Notes: generated by a model not told the origin, from the letters alone. 64,000 nt of DNA from Nostoc sp. C052 (GCF_013393905.1 NZ_CP040272.1:744001-808000); one strand, 5' to 3'. Numbered from the stretch's first letter, positions 52,984 through 61,804 are shown. Made by a program: numbers and translations.

Positions 52984-53207
52984 ATGAGCAAACTACCGAG
53001 TTTGACTGGCGGGAAGTAATTACAGCTTTAAAAAAAGCAGGTTTTGAGGTAGCAAGAATACGAGGCAGCCACCATTTTTTGATACACGGTGATGGTCGTC
53101 GAACTGTTGTTCCAGTGCATTCTGGTGAAACAATTGGTTCTGGTTTGTTATCACAGATACTCCGTGACTGTCAGATCAGCCGTGATGAATTCCGGGAGCT
53201 ATTGTAA
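52984..53207 (+). pseudogene. HicA-type toxin with an early frameshift
   Basis: The natural start at 52984 gives MSKLPSLTG and then a stop, because one C is missing in GGCGGGAAG; in the neighbouring frame REVITALKKAGFEVARIRGSHHFLIHGDGRRTVVPVHSGETIGSGLLSQILRDCQI follows, the double-stranded-RNA-binding-like HicA domain with its active His in GSHH. Translation from an upstream ATG at 52959 would give an 82-residue protein with a foreign N-terminus (MCRGFPFKYEQTTEFD), so some toxin could still be made. Confidence 0.75.
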
Positions 53208-53377
53208 AAATAGGTAAAACTTACCCTTTCGGTGTCATGGATTCTTTTACATATATGGTCTGAGATTATTTGATTTTTTATTTCACCATAACTACTACAA
53301 TTACTATTGATGCTAGATAATGGGAAGGCTTTGACATTTTCTTGCCAATCTAGCCCAGGAAACAATAATTAACACTT

Positions 53378-55165
53378 ATGCGAACTCATTATTGCGGCGA
53401 ACTCCGAAAAGAACATATTGGAGAAACAGTTACCTTTTACGGATGGGTAGACCGTCGCCGCGATCACGGTGGTGTGATATTTTTAGATTTACGCGATCGC
53501 TCTGGAATTGTCCAAATCGTCAGCGATCCGCAACGCACCCCAGATTCTTATGAACATGCGAATGCTCTACGAAATGAATATGTTGTCGAAATCACTGGTA
53601 GGGTAACACAACGTCCCGAAGAATCGCTGAATACCCGCATCCCAACAGGCGAGGTAGAAATCTACGCCGATAAAATTAAACTCCTCAATGCTGTTCGCAA
53701 ACAATTACCTTTCCAAGTTTCCGTAGCTGACACCGAGACAGTGCGGGAAGACTTGCGGCTGAAATATCGTTATTTAGATTTGCGACGCGATCGCATGGCG
53801 CAAAATTTGCAACTGCGTCATCAAATTGTCAAAGCTATGCGTCGTTATCTGGAAGATTTGGAAGGTTTTATTGAAGTCGAAACCCCAATACTTACCCGTT
53901 CTACCCCAGAAGGGGCGCGGGATTATGTTCTACCCAGCCGCGTCAATCCTGGTGAGTGGTATGCTTTGCCCCAATCACCCCAGCTATTTAAACAACTGCT
54001 GATGGTATCTGGCTTAGATAGATATTATCAGATTGCCCGTTGCTTTCGTGACGAAGACTTACGCGCCGACAGACAACCGGAATTCACTCAATTGGACATG
54101 GAAATGAGCTTCATGTCCCAAGAAGAAATTATCGAACTAAACGAGAACTTAGTTTGCCATATCTTCAAAACCGTTAAAGGCATTGAGTTACAGCGCCCTT
54201 TCCCTCGTCTGACTTACGCTGAAGGTATGGAACGCTACGGGAGTGATAAACCAGATACCCGCTATGGTTTGGAATTAGTTGATGTCTCAGATATTGTGAA
54301 AGACTCTGGTTTCAAAGTCTTTCGGGACACTGTTACTAATGGTGGTATCGTCAAAATCCTCCCCATTCCCAACGGTAACGATGTAATTTCCAATGTCCGC
54401 ATTAAACCAGGCGGCGACTTATTTAGAGAAGCTAGCGAAGCCGGTGCTAGAGGTTTAGCGTATATCCGCGTCAGGGATGATGGCGAAATAGACACCATTG
54501 GAGCGATAAAAGACAACTTAAGCGAAGCACAAAAACAAGAAATTTTACGCCGCACAGCTGCAAAGGCTGGACATCTGCTGTTGTTTGGGGCAGGGGAAGC
54601 TGCTACAGTTAATAAAACTTTAGATAGATTACGACAAGCGATCGCTAAAGAGTTTAACTTAATTGATCCAGAAAAAATCAACTTACTCTGGATTACAGAT
54701 TTCCCAATGTTCGAGTGGAACGCTGACGAAAAGCGTCTAGAAGCACTACATCACCCATTTACAGCACCACATCCCGATGATTTGAGCGATTTAAAAACTG
54801 CACGCGCCCAAGCTTACGACTTAGTACTCAACGGTGTAGAAGTTGGCGGCGGAAGTCTGCGGATTTATCAGCGAGAAATTCAACAGCAAGTCTTTGAAGC
54901 GATTGGTTTATCTCCTGAAGAAGCACAAAGTAAATTTGGTTTTCTCTTAGAAGCATTTGAATATGGTACACCGCCGCATGGTGGCATCGCCTACGGTTTA
55001 GATCGTTTGGTAATGTTGCTAGCTGGAGAAGAATCTATTCGAGATGTCATTGCTTTTCCGAAGACACAACAAGCGCGTTGTTTGTTAACAGATGCACCTT
55101 CGAGTGTAGATGCTAAACAGTTGAAAGAATTGCACGTTGCTTCAACTTATAAACCAAAGTCTTAG
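53378..55165 (+). CDS. aspS: Aspartyl-tRNA synthetase
   Basis: The product has 595 residues, the bacterial type length. N-terminal OB-fold anticodon-binding domain (TVTFYGWVDRRRDHGGVIFLDLRDRSG), class II motif 1 (FIEVETPILTRSTPEGARDY), motif 2 (RYYQIARCFRDEDLRADRQPEF), the GAD insertion domain (about 290-420) and motif 3 (GIAYGLDRLVMLLAG). It charges tRNA-Asp, and possibly tRNA-Asn in organisms without AsnRS. The ATG is the first in frame and lies after a short AT-rich leader. Confidence 0.98.
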   Translation: MRTHYCGELRKEHIGETVTFYGWVDRRRDHGGVIFLDLRDRSGIVQIVSDPQRTPDSYEHANALRNEYVVEITGRVTQRPEESLNTRIPTGEVEIYADKIKLLNAVRKQLPFQVSVADTETVREDLRLKYRYLDLRRDRMAQNLQLRHQIVKAMRRYLEDLEGFIEVETPILTRSTPEGARDYVLPSRVNPGEWYALPQSPQLFKQLLMVSGLDRYYQIARCFRDEDLRADRQPEFTQLDMEMSFMSQEEIIELNENLVCHIFKTVKGIELQRPFPRLTYAEGMERYGSDKPDTRYGLELVDVSDIVKDSGFKVFRDTVTNGGIVKILPIPNGNDVISNVRIKPGGDLFREASEAGARGLAYIRVRDDGEIDTIGAIKDNLSEAQKQEILRRTAAKAGHLLLFGAGEAATVNKTLDRLRQAIAKEFNLIDPEKINLLWITDFPMFEWNADEKRLEALHHPFTAPHPDDLSDLKTARAQAYDLVLNGVEVGGGSLRIYQREIQQQVFEAIGLSPEEAQSKFGFLLEAFEYGTPPHGGIAYGLDRLVMLLAGEESIRDVIAFPKTQQARCLLTDAPSSVDAKQLKELHVASTYKPKS

Positions 55166-55251
55166 TGAACTGGGAAATTGTCTGAGTAAGATTTGCTTGG
55201 GGTCTAAATCCCCATTCAATCTTCCCAGTGCGCTACCCCCCAGAATACTTT

Positions 55252-55467
55252 ATGAGTGAGTCTATCACCTTAACAGATGCCGGCTTATTACCAGAAGATT
55301 TGTTACCAGATGTTAGTCTTCTGGTGACAGAAGATGATGAACCCTTGGATAATCTACCATCAGAAAAACAACAAAGATTATTAACAGAAACCCTTTACAG
55401 TTCTTGGAATGGTGCAAGTAATGCCCAGAAACCCTCTAGAAAGAAAAAACCCGCCGTAGCGGGTTAA
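55252..55467 (+). CDS. Uma2-like N-terminal fragment or small protein
   Basis: About 71 residues from the ATG at 55252 (MSESITLTDAGLLPEDLLPD). The string SLLVTEDDEPLDNLPSEKQQRLLTETLYSSW matches the start of a branch of cyanobacterial Uma2-family PD-(D/E)XK proteins (VTEDDTPVDN-x-x-SEKQQRLL), but the nuclease domain that should follow is missing. The last codons (RKKKPAVAG) coincide with the terminator hairpin of the opposite small gene. Probably a truncated relic. Confidence 0.5.
   Translation: MSESITLTDAGLLPEDLLPDVSLLVTEDDEPLDNLPSEKQQRLLTETLYSSWNGASNAQKPSRKKKPAVAG
55441..55465 (-). terminator. Terminator of the 51-residue gene
   Basis: Read on the minus strand, AACCCGC-TACG-GCGGGTT is followed by TTTTTTC. 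It lies 34 bases after the stop of the small gene and overlaps the end of the plus-strand fragment. Confidence 0.85.
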
Positions 55468-55498
55468 ACAACAAAACTATGAACAATGAAAACTTGAT

Positions 55499-55654
55499 TT
55501 AGCTGGAATACCTCATCTCAGCTTCTAGTTGACGAATCAGTTGTTCGTCGCCTTTTGCTCTGGCTACTTCTAAGCGATGCTCTAGGCTTCTTTGAATATT
55601 CGCTCTGTGAGCTTCTCTTGATTTGCTCAAACTTTGTAGTCTATTTTGACTCAT
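55499..55654 (-). CDS. 51-residue conserved cyanobacterial protein, PirA-like
   Basis: The translation starts MSQNRLQSLSKSREAHRANI and ends RLEVARAKGDEQLIRQLEAE then MRYSS. GAGGG lies nine bases before the ATG and a strong terminator follows. Length, charge pattern and the HR-x-N-I-x-R-x-LEHRLEVA core match small proteins kept in most cyanobacteria; Synechocystis PirA, which binds PII and tunes arginine synthesis, is also 51 residues by my recollection. An NtcA-type box lies about 60 bases upstream. The gene is real with high probability; the PirA name is a hypothesis. Confidence 0.8.
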   Translation of the reverse strand: MSQNRLQSLSKSREAHRANIQRSLEHRLEVARAKGDEQLIRQLEAEMRYSS

Positions 55655-55715
55655 AGTGATTACCCTCTTTAATTTTTTGCTTTATGTCTTGCATCCTTAA
55701 CATAACATACATTTT

Positions 55716-55729
55716 GTAGCTGTTGCTAC
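55716..55729. promoter_or_regulatory. NtcA-type box GTA-N8-TAC
   Basis: GTAGCTGTTGCTAC fits the NtcA consensus and sits in a longer palindrome TGTAGC/GCTACA. It is 62 bases upstream of the 51-residue gene and 38 bases upstream of the SAM hydrolase gene, so nitrogen control of either is possible. Confidence 0.7.
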
Positions 55730-55766
55730 AGAAAATTATAACTTTATAGATATTTTATCTTAAATT

Positions 55767-56570
55767 ATGTCTAAAAAGCAGATAGATCAACAACCACTTA
55801 TAACTTTACTCAGTGATTTCGGCGATCGCGATGTTTATGTAGGCATAATGAAGGGAGTCATAGCCCAAATCAATCCCAGGCTGACGATAGTAGACTTAAC
55901 GCACCAAATCCCGCCGCAAGATATCGCCGCAGCTAGGTTTAGCTTGATGAATGCTTATCCCTATTTCCCAGTTGGAACAGTGCATCTGGCAGTAGTAGAT
56001 CCGGGTGTGGGAAGTAAGCGACGAGCGATCGCAGTAGAATTTGCTCAAGGGTTTCTGGTCGGCCCGGATAATGGTATATTTAGCGGGGTACTCAGTCAAA
56101 GTCCTGCGATCGCCGCCGTTGAACTTACAAATCTTAACTATTGGCGAACTCCTCAACCAAGCAAGACTTTTCACGGTAGAGATATCTTTGCACCAGTGGG
56201 AGCGAATCTTGCTAGTGGTGTCCCCTTCAAACAGCTAGGACAAGAAATTGATCCAGCAAGTTTGGTAAAACTGGATATAGGCAACTGCAAGCAAACAACA
56301 ACTGGTGTAGTAGGTTGTATTCAATATATTGATAACTTTGGCAACTTAGTGAGTAATATTCCAGGGAGTTACGTACAAGCCAAAACTTGGTATGTACAAG
56401 CAGCTGGGTTGACTATACCAGGTTGTGAAACTTACAGTGATGTCAAGCTGGGAGAAATAATAGCTTTAGTTGGCAGTCATGGCTGGGTAGAAATTGCCAT
56501 TAATAGCGGTAATGCTCACTCACAGTTGCAGTTAGATTGCCAAGAAATGCTTCAAGTGGTGCTAACTTAA
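55767..56570 (+). CDS. SAM hydroxide adenosyltransferase (DUF62)
   Basis: The product has 267 residues. N-terminal domain with ITLLSDFGDRDVYVGIMKG, VDLTHQIPPQDIAAA and HLAVVDPGVGSKRRAIAVE, and the FVGPDNGIFSGV segment; C-terminal domain with QYIDNFGNLVSNI. These are the motifs of the DUF62/SAM_adeno_trans family, which hydrolyses S-adenosylmethionine to adenosine and methionine and is related to chlorinase/fluorinase. Hydrolase is the default for this group. Its stop overlaps that of the convergent GUN4 gene. Confidence 0.92.
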   Translation: MSKKQIDQQPLITLLSDFGDRDVYVGIMKGVIAQINPRLTIVDLTHQIPPQDIAAARFSLMNAYPYFPVGTVHLAVVDPGVGSKRRAIAVEFAQGFLVGPDNGIFSGVLSQSPAIAAVELTNLNYWRTPQPSKTFHGRDIFAPVGANLASGVPFKQLGQEIDPASLVKLDIGNCKQTTTGVVGCIQYIDNFGNLVSNIPGSYVQAKTWYVQAAGLTIPGCETYSDVKLGEIIALVGSHGWVEIAINSGNAHSQLQLDCQEMLQVVLT

Positions 56571-57232
56571 ATACCACATCTCGATAGTGCCCCATCCAGA
56601 GAAACACCAAAGTTGTATCCTCTTTCCACAGTTGGTAGATGTCCTGGGGGGAAGGTTTTAAAGTTTGGTTCCTTACCAGGTTTATACTCGTATCTTTTAG
56701 TTTGCTGATTATAGTTCCACTGAATCAGCCAGTCGCCTGTTAAGGTTTGCCATCCCACCGCGTCATACATCTTGCGATAGTCGTTTTTTTCTTCCTTCAA
56801 AATTTTTTCTTGAGCGCTAAAGCCCAACTTACCATCACTAGCTATACTCCAAAGCCTGTCAATGGTTTTCAAATCAACACATGAAAGTGCATTCATTTCA
56901 TCTTTGCCAATCGCACCCTCAGCTTGTGCCTTAGTCCCTGCGACATCTAGCATTCTCAGGTAAGTTTCTCGGTCAGATCCTTGCCAATCTTTGCTTTGTA
57001 AATATTTCTGCAACTGGCTGTAATCGACATTGCGGGCTGTGGTAATTTCTATTTGCTTCAATGAGCTAGAATTAGTAGTTGTGTTGACTAAATTAGTGTT
57101 CCCTGGACTTTTGCTCTCAGACTTAGACCTTGTTAACGAATATCCAATCCAGGCTAAAACAGCAAATATACCTATAAGACTTGCTGTAATGAGTAAAGTT
57201 AGTGCCAGAACAGTCTGATTATTCTTTGCCAT
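56567..57232 (-). CDS. Membrane-anchored GUN4-domain protein
   Basis: The product has 221 residues: one N-terminal membrane segment (VLALTLLITASLIGIFAVLAW), a Ser/Asn-rich linker, then a GUN4 domain: YSQLQKYLQSKDWQGSDRET, YLRMLDVAG, LSCVDLKTIDRLWSIASDGKLGFSAQEKIL and YDAVGWQ. GUN4 binds porphyrins and stimulates Mg-chelatase; membrane-anchored paralogues like this have no proven role. Compare the decayed GUN4 domain at the end of the broken ATPase gene (13851-14267). Convergent with the SAM hydrolase gene; the stops share bases. Confidence 0.9.
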   Translation of the reverse strand: MAKNNQTVLALTLLITASLIGIFAVLAWIGYSLTRSKSESKSPGNTNLVNTTTNSSSLKQIEITTARNVDYSQLQKYLQSKDWQGSDRETYLRMLDVAGTKAQAEGAIGKDEMNALSCVDLKTIDRLWSIASDGKLGFSAQEKILKEEKNDYRKMYDAVGWQTLTGDWLIQWNYNQQTKRYEYKPGKEPNFKTFPPGHLPTVERGYNFGVSLDGALSRCGI

Positions 57233-57369
57233 TTTTGGATACTTCTGATTACTTTGAATCCCCAGGTAAAATTTAGTCTAACCATTACCAGATAATAGAT
57301 GTATATTTTAGCTTTTTTGGATAATTGTCAAGATTAATACATATACAAAACAATCTTCATTAGCAAACT

Positions 57370-58026
57370 ATGACTACACAAACACTCTCCGCACCAGAAG
57401 TTTATCAAGGCCAGTTTGGGGAATTTACAATTACTCAAAGCGATCGCACTGGTGTAATTATCTACCGGGCTGGGTTGATGGTAGCAGCACTGAGCTTTGC
57501 AATTGGCAGCGCTTTGGTTTTACTCAACAATAACCAGACTGTTATAACAGCACTCACACCTCTATATGCTTGTTTTAGTCTCGCTCTTGGTGTAAGTTTA
57601 TTTACCATTCATATTTACATGGCATCACTACACCGAACGTTGCAAATTTTTTGGGCGATCGGTACTATAGCATCAGTGATTCTGGCCATCACTAGTAGTG
57701 AACCTTTAGCTGTTACTGTTTACAATCAACCGCTTACCTTATTTGGAGTTGGTTTTATCTTCGTTGCTTTGACAGGTATTTATTTTAAAGAGGCTTTTTG
57801 CTTCAATCGCCTAGAAACCAAAGTATTAACCCCAATAGTACCGATACTATTGTTAGGACATCTAGTAGGAATTTTACCAACTCAGGGGGAGAGTGTTTTA
57901 TTAGGAATTTGGGCAACGTTATTTTTGGTATTTGCCCTGCGAAAAACAGTGCAAGCAATTCCTGCTGATATTGGAGATAAGTCTGTGTTTACCTATTTAA
58001 AAGAACAACGTTTAGCTAAGGTTTAA
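57370..58026 (+). CDS. DUF2301 integral membrane protein
   Basis: The product has 218 residues and about six membrane helices, with conserved pieces TQSDRTGVIIYRAGLMVAAL, IHIYMASLHRTLQIFWAIG, TGIYFKEAFCFNRLETKVL and PILLLGHLVGIL. This is the DUF2301 family, found in nearly all cyanobacteria and of unknown role. Its stop overlaps the start of the next gene (TAATG), so the two are co-translated. Confidence 0.88.
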   Translation: MTTQTLSAPEVYQGQFGEFTITQSDRTGVIIYRAGLMVAALSFAIGSALVLLNNNQTVITALTPLYACFSLALGVSLFTIHIYMASLHRTLQIFWAIGTIASVILAITSSEPLAVTVYNQPLTLFGVGFIFVALTGIYFKEAFCFNRLETKVLTPIVPILLLGHLVGILPTQGESVLLGIWATLFLVFALRKTVQAIPADIGDKSVFTYLKEQRLAKV

Positions 58027-58715
58027 TGCAGACAAGAAATCGTCGGTGTCAAAAATTTCCCAACATTAAAATAATCAAGCGTCAAGAAATGTGGACACTT
58101 ACGGCTCAGGGGTGGGCAATTGCGATCGCTTTGATTGCTTATTTAATATTTTTCGTTTTTACTCATGTACACTCATTTCTCGCCGTAACTTCCCCAATTG
58201 AATCAGCAGAAGTATTAGTTGTTGAAGGATGGCTACCAGATTACGCTATAGAAAAAGCTTTGACTGAATTTCAAACGGGTTCTTATCGGCAAATAATTAC
58301 TACCGGAGGCACATTAGGAAAAGGCAGTTATCTTATTGGATACAAGAACTTTGCAGAAGTGTCAGCTGCCACTTTCATAAAGCTTGGTTTAGAAGCAGAA
58401 AAAGTCGTAGCTGTTCCGACACCTTTCGTAGTTAAAGATCGGAGTTATGCCTCTGCTGCCGAATTTCATCGCTGGCTATCCAATTCAAATTTACAGATAG
58501 AATCAATTAATCTTTTTTCCTTAGATGTTCATGCTCGTAGAAGTTGGTTTCTTTTTAGAAAAATACTTACCCCTGATATTAAAGTTGGTGTGATCGCTGC
58601 CAAAACGCAAGATTACAATTCAACAAATTGGTGGCGTTCTAGCGAAGGTGTGCGAACAATTCTTGATGAAGGTATTGCTTATCTTTATGCACGATTTTTG
58701 AGTTGGAAAGCCTAA
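58026..58715 (+). CDS. YdcF/SanA-like DUF218 protein
   Basis: The product has 229 residues: one membrane segment (AIAIALIAYLIFFVFTHVHSF), then a DUF218 domain: EVLVVEGWLPDYAIEKAL, IITTGGTLGKGSY and DVHARRSWFLFRKIL. The family includes ElyC, SanA and YdcF, linked to envelope integrity. An internal ATG at 58089 is also possible because the first 21 residues are basic and unlike a signal. Overlaps the DUF2301 gene by one base. Confidence 0.85.
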   Translation: MQTRNRRCQKFPNIKIIKRQEMWTLTAQGWAIAIALIAYLIFFVFTHVHSFLAVTSPIESAEVLVVEGWLPDYAIEKALTEFQTGSYRQIITTGGTLGKGSYLIGYKNFAEVSAATFIKLGLEAEKVVAVPTPFVVKDRSYASAAEFHRWLSNSNLQIESINLFSLDVHARRSWFLFRKILTPDIKVGVIAAKTQDYNSTNWWRSSEGVRTILDEGIAYLYARFLSWKA

Positions 58716-58717
58716 CA

Positions 58718-58787
58718 ATGATATTTTAGATTTTAGATTTTAGATTTTAGATTTTTTATTCAATCCAAAATCCAAAATCTAAAATTG
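58718..58787. repeat. TAGATTTTA tandem repeat and hairpin
   Basis: Four direct copies of AGATTTT with a 9-base period face the reverse-complement AAAATC copies. The fold-back is AT-rich and lies between two converging genes, where it can act as a two-way terminator. Confidence 0.6.
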
Positions 58788-58789
58788 TC

Positions 58790-59917
58790 TTACTTACCCA
58801 GGATTTGCAATAATGCTTCCCGATAAATTTTCAGACCTTCTGCATTTAGATGATCGCCATCACTGGTTAAATTTTCTTTAAGAACATTATTTTCATATAA
58901 TGGTGCTAGTCCTGCTGCTGCAACTGGCACTTTTTCTGTTTCAGCAACTTGATTAATCAGAACATTAATTTGTTCAACTTTCGGAAGCGGTGCTGATACA
59001 GTTGGATCTAAGCTGGCTGCAACTGTTGAATAAAAAGCTGGAATCAGAAAAATCTCTTTAGTTCCCATTGTGCGGATAAGTGCGATCGCCTCTTGCAGAT
59101 TTTTGGTAAACAACTCATCACTAATCCCATACCAAGCATCGTTTCCACCTATAGCAATAATCGCTTTTTCACATTTAACCTTGGTAGGAATTAGACTTTT
59201 CAGTTGTTCTACTAATGAGATTGTACTCAAACCATTTAACCCAAAATTAAAAGTACCATTCCCCAAAGTATTACCAAGTTCAGCCGAAACAGAATCGCCA
59301 AATAAACAACCTGAAAACTGTTTATCTTGGGCAGCGAGTATCTGATATTGCAGGGCAATTTTCCCTAAAGGTGAAGAACTTACGTCGTCTTTCGGCGGTG
59401 CGTCAGCAGAACCAGAAGATAAATTTGCCATGCCGACTAGCTTCTGAATTTTTGACACATCAACAACTAATTGACTGCTGGGATAAGCTTTTAGAAAGCT
59501 AGTTATTCCCAGACCTTCTGGTGATTTTGCTCCTACAATAATGGCAGATCGTAGCGCTTGTGTACTCGCTTGATCGCGACGAGCGATCGCTTGGGAAGCA
59601 AAAGATAAAATTTGCTTGCCCATTCCTGTATTTATCAGCTTATCTAAAGCTGCAATATCAAGAGACATTTTCACTTTCAGAGCATCTTGAAACTTCTGTT
59701 TCTCCTTAGGGCTGAGGTAATTTAAGAAAGATTGCAAATCGCTAGAAGCCTTTTGTGTCTCGTCATAGTTGCGTATATCTGCCACCGGAACCGATTGCTC
59801 AAACAATCCGTATCTGAAAACAATCTTTTCGGCTGCCAAACTAGGCACACTATGCACCAGTAAAAATATTAAGCACCCAGATAGGCTTATTAAAAGACGA
59901 TAAAAATATTTCATCAC
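58790..59917 (-). CDS. Exported DUF1400 plus SGNH-hydrolase protein
   Basis: The product has 375 residues: signal peptide (LISLSGCLIFLLVHSVPSLAA), a DUF1400 helical region (about 30-135; EKIVFRYGLFEQSVPVADIR, GKQILSFASQAI, LRSAIIVGAK) usually found before alpha/beta hydrolases, then an SGNH domain with block I GDSVSAELG, block III GGNDAW and block V SDGDHLNAEG. The catalytic Ser, Asn, Asp and His are all present. Fusion of DUF1400 to SGNH instead of an alpha/beta hydrolase is notable. Likely a periplasmic esterase. Confidence 0.85.
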   Translation of the reverse strand: MMKYFYRLLISLSGCLIFLLVHSVPSLAAEKIVFRYGLFEQSVPVADIRNYDETQKASSDLQSFLNYLSPKEKQKFQDALKVKMSLDIAALDKLINTGMGKQILSFASQAIARRDQASTQALRSAIIVGAKSPEGLGITSFLKAYPSSQLVVDVSKIQKLVGMANLSSGSADAPPKDDVSSSPLGKIALQYQILAAQDKQFSGCLFGDSVSAELGNTLGNGTFNFGLNGLSTISLVEQLKSLIPTKVKCEKAIIAIGGNDAWYGISDELFTKNLQEAIALIRTMGTKEIFLIPAFYSTVAASLDPTVSAPLPKVEQINVLINQVAETEKVPVAAAGLAPLYENNVLKENLTSDGDHLNAEGLKIYREALLQILGK

Positions 59918-60269
59918 AAAAGATCAAAAAATAGATAGTCAATAGTTAATAGTCAAGAGTCAAGAGTCAAAAGTCAAGGGGAATTGGGAAAGAAAAAGCA
60001 GAAGTTCTTTGTAGAGACGGCGATTCATCGCATCTCTTGCCTTAACTCCACCTCGCCATCAACAGCCAACCCTAATTTAACGTGACGTGAGTTCGATGAA
60101 CCTCTCCCTCCCAGCCTCCCTCTCCGAAACGGAAAGGGAGGAGCAAGAAAAATCCCGCTTTTTGCTCCCCTCTCCGTGTCGGAGAGAGGCTGGGGGAGAG
60201 GTCAAATAAGACTTGTCGAACTCACGTTAATTTGGGAATACTCAATCCAGTAGGTGTGAGGATGGAACG
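59918..60269. other. Repeats and MITE-like element before dprA
   Basis: AGTCAAGAGTCAAAAGTCAA tandem units (59937-59977), a hairpin of the TGTAGAGACG family (about 60010-60039), then the 143-bp fold-back element at 60085-60227. No gene. The dprA promoter, if any, must lie in the last 40 bases or within the element. Confidence 0.6.
60085..60227. repeat. MITE-like fold-back element with 12-bp terminal repeats
   Basis: ACGTGAGTTCGA at 60085-60096 and its exact complement TCGAACTCACGT at 60216-60227 bound a unit whose arms also pair inside (CCTCTCCCTCCCAGCC with GGCTGGGGGAGAGG; CTCTCCG with CGGAGAG). It ends 42 bases before the dprA start. Confidence 0.75.
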
Positions 60270-61412
60270 GTGGTAGAAGAAGGTGCATATTGGCTAGCTT
60301 GGGCGCAAATTTCAGGGATTGGCCCGGTGTTACTGCGACGACTGCAACAGCATTTTGGTACACTGGCAACAGCTTGGAACGCTACCAAAGCACAGTTAGG
60401 AGAAGTGGAAGGTTTGGGTTTTCAAACACTAGAAAAAGTAGTAAAACAGCGATCGCGTTTGCACCCAGAACAACTATTCATTCAGCACCAGCAGGAAAAT
60501 TCCCATTTCTGGACACCAGCAGATGCAGATTATCCCCGCTTACTGCTAGAAACTCCCAGTCCGCCGCCAATTTTATACTATCGTGGTGAAGTCGAACTCC
60601 AAGAAAATCTCGGACAAAAACCAATGGTTGGAATTGTCGGAACCCGCCAACCTTCAGAATATGGTATCCGTTGGACTCGGCAAATTAGTACAGCTTTGGC
60701 GAAAAATGGTTTTACAGTTGTCTCTGGGATGGCAGAGGGAATTGACACCGAAAGCCACATTGCTGCCATGAAAGCAGGTGGAAGGACGATCGCAGTTTTG
60801 GGAACTGGTGTAGATGTGATCTATCCACATAAAAATCGGGACTTGTATAAGCAAATTTTGACGGCTGGTTTAGTCGTAAGTGAGTACCCCACAAAAACCC
60901 CACCTGATCGCACTCACTTTCCCCGTCGCAACCGAATTATTGCAGGCTTAAGCCGCGCCATTTTGGTAATGGAAGCGCCAATAAAATCAGGTGCCTTAAT
61001 TACTGCTACCTACGCCAATGAATTTGGTAGAGATGTTTATGCCTTACCTGGAAGATTGGACGATTATCCATCCCAAGGGTGCTTAAAGTTATTGAGTCAG
61101 GGAGCAACTTTCATTCTTAAGGAATTAGACGAACTCTTAACAATGCTAGGAGCAATACCACAACTAGATGGAATTGAGGCTTCAATAGCACCACAACAGT
61201 TAAGTTTGCCAACTTTATCGCCAGAATTGCAAACGATAATGGATGCGTTCGCCGTAGGCGTGCCGGAGGCACTCGCAAGCGATCCTTTACCCTTTGATTT
61301 TATTGTTCAACAAACCGGTATGGCTGCTGGCTCAGTTTCCGGTGCTTTATTACAGTTGGAACTTATGGGTTTCGTTTCACAACTACCAGGGATGCGGTAT
61401 CAAAAAAGTTAA
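60270..61412 (+). CDS. dprA: DNA-processing protein DprA
   Basis: The product has 380 residues from a GTG start. N-terminal helix-hairpin-helix-like SAM part (ISGIGPVLLRRLQQHFG), Rossmann-fold core with VGIVGTRQPSEYG, VVSGMAEGIDTESHIAAM, VLGTGVDVIYPHKN, HFPRRNRIIAGLS and SGALITATYANEFGRDVYALPG, and a C-terminal winged-helix (FDFIVQQTGMAAGSVSGALLQLELMGFV). DprA loads RecA onto incoming single strands in natural transformation. Residues FAVGVPEALASDP before the winged helix are encoded by a GC-rich dispersed repeat inserted in frame at about 61246-61285. Confidence 0.95.
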   Translation: MVEEGAYWLAWAQISGIGPVLLRRLQQHFGTLATAWNATKAQLGEVEGLGFQTLEKVVKQRSRLHPEQLFIQHQQENSHFWTPADADYPRLLLETPSPPPILYYRGEVELQENLGQKPMVGIVGTRQPSEYGIRWTRQISTALAKNGFTVVSGMAEGIDTESHIAAMKAGGRTIAVLGTGVDVIYPHKNRDLYKQILTAGLVVSEYPTKTPPDRTHFPRRNRIIAGLSRAILVMEAPIKSGALITATYANEFGRDVYALPGRLDDYPSQGCLKLLSQGATFILKELDELLTMLGAIPQLDGIEASIAPQQLSLPTLSPELQTIMDAFAVGVPEALASDPLPFDFIVQQTGMAAGSVSGALLQLELMGFVSQLPGMRYQKS

Positions 61413-61804
61413 GGCTCTCAATAAACTTTTGACGACTTCACCAATTTTTTTTGCTGAAGTTTGCATAGACCTCAATATCTCACCTATGGATAATTGTGGC
61501 AAGGAATTGCTGAGGATAATATGAGTTCCCAAATACTCATACTAAACAATCTTCACTTTACTTTTTACATTCTCAAATTCTGGAATTAAATTGCAGGTGA
61601 TTTGATGCTGGAACCCAGACAAAAAATTACATCTGTCGATTTTGACTTGACCACATTACTATCAACACTCTAACTAAAGGAAAAAAATGGCTACTTTAGT
61701 TATTGGTCAGGAGTTTTTGGGCATAGGGAAGAAGTTACCAATGCCTCAAGCGACGGGGTGACTATCCCTCTACAGACACCAGGAGATGGAGTTTCCCGTC
61801 GCTT
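61413..61804. other. No firm gene
   Basis: About 390 bases. A 24-codon frame at 61686 (MATLVIGQEFLGIGKKLPMP) has an AAGGAA site at its front and looks like the beginning of a protein that is then cut short; too little remains to name. Nothing else seen. Confidence 0.4.

Noticed and set aside
54262..54681. 139-codon minus-strand frame
   Set aside because: Antisense shadow of aspS.
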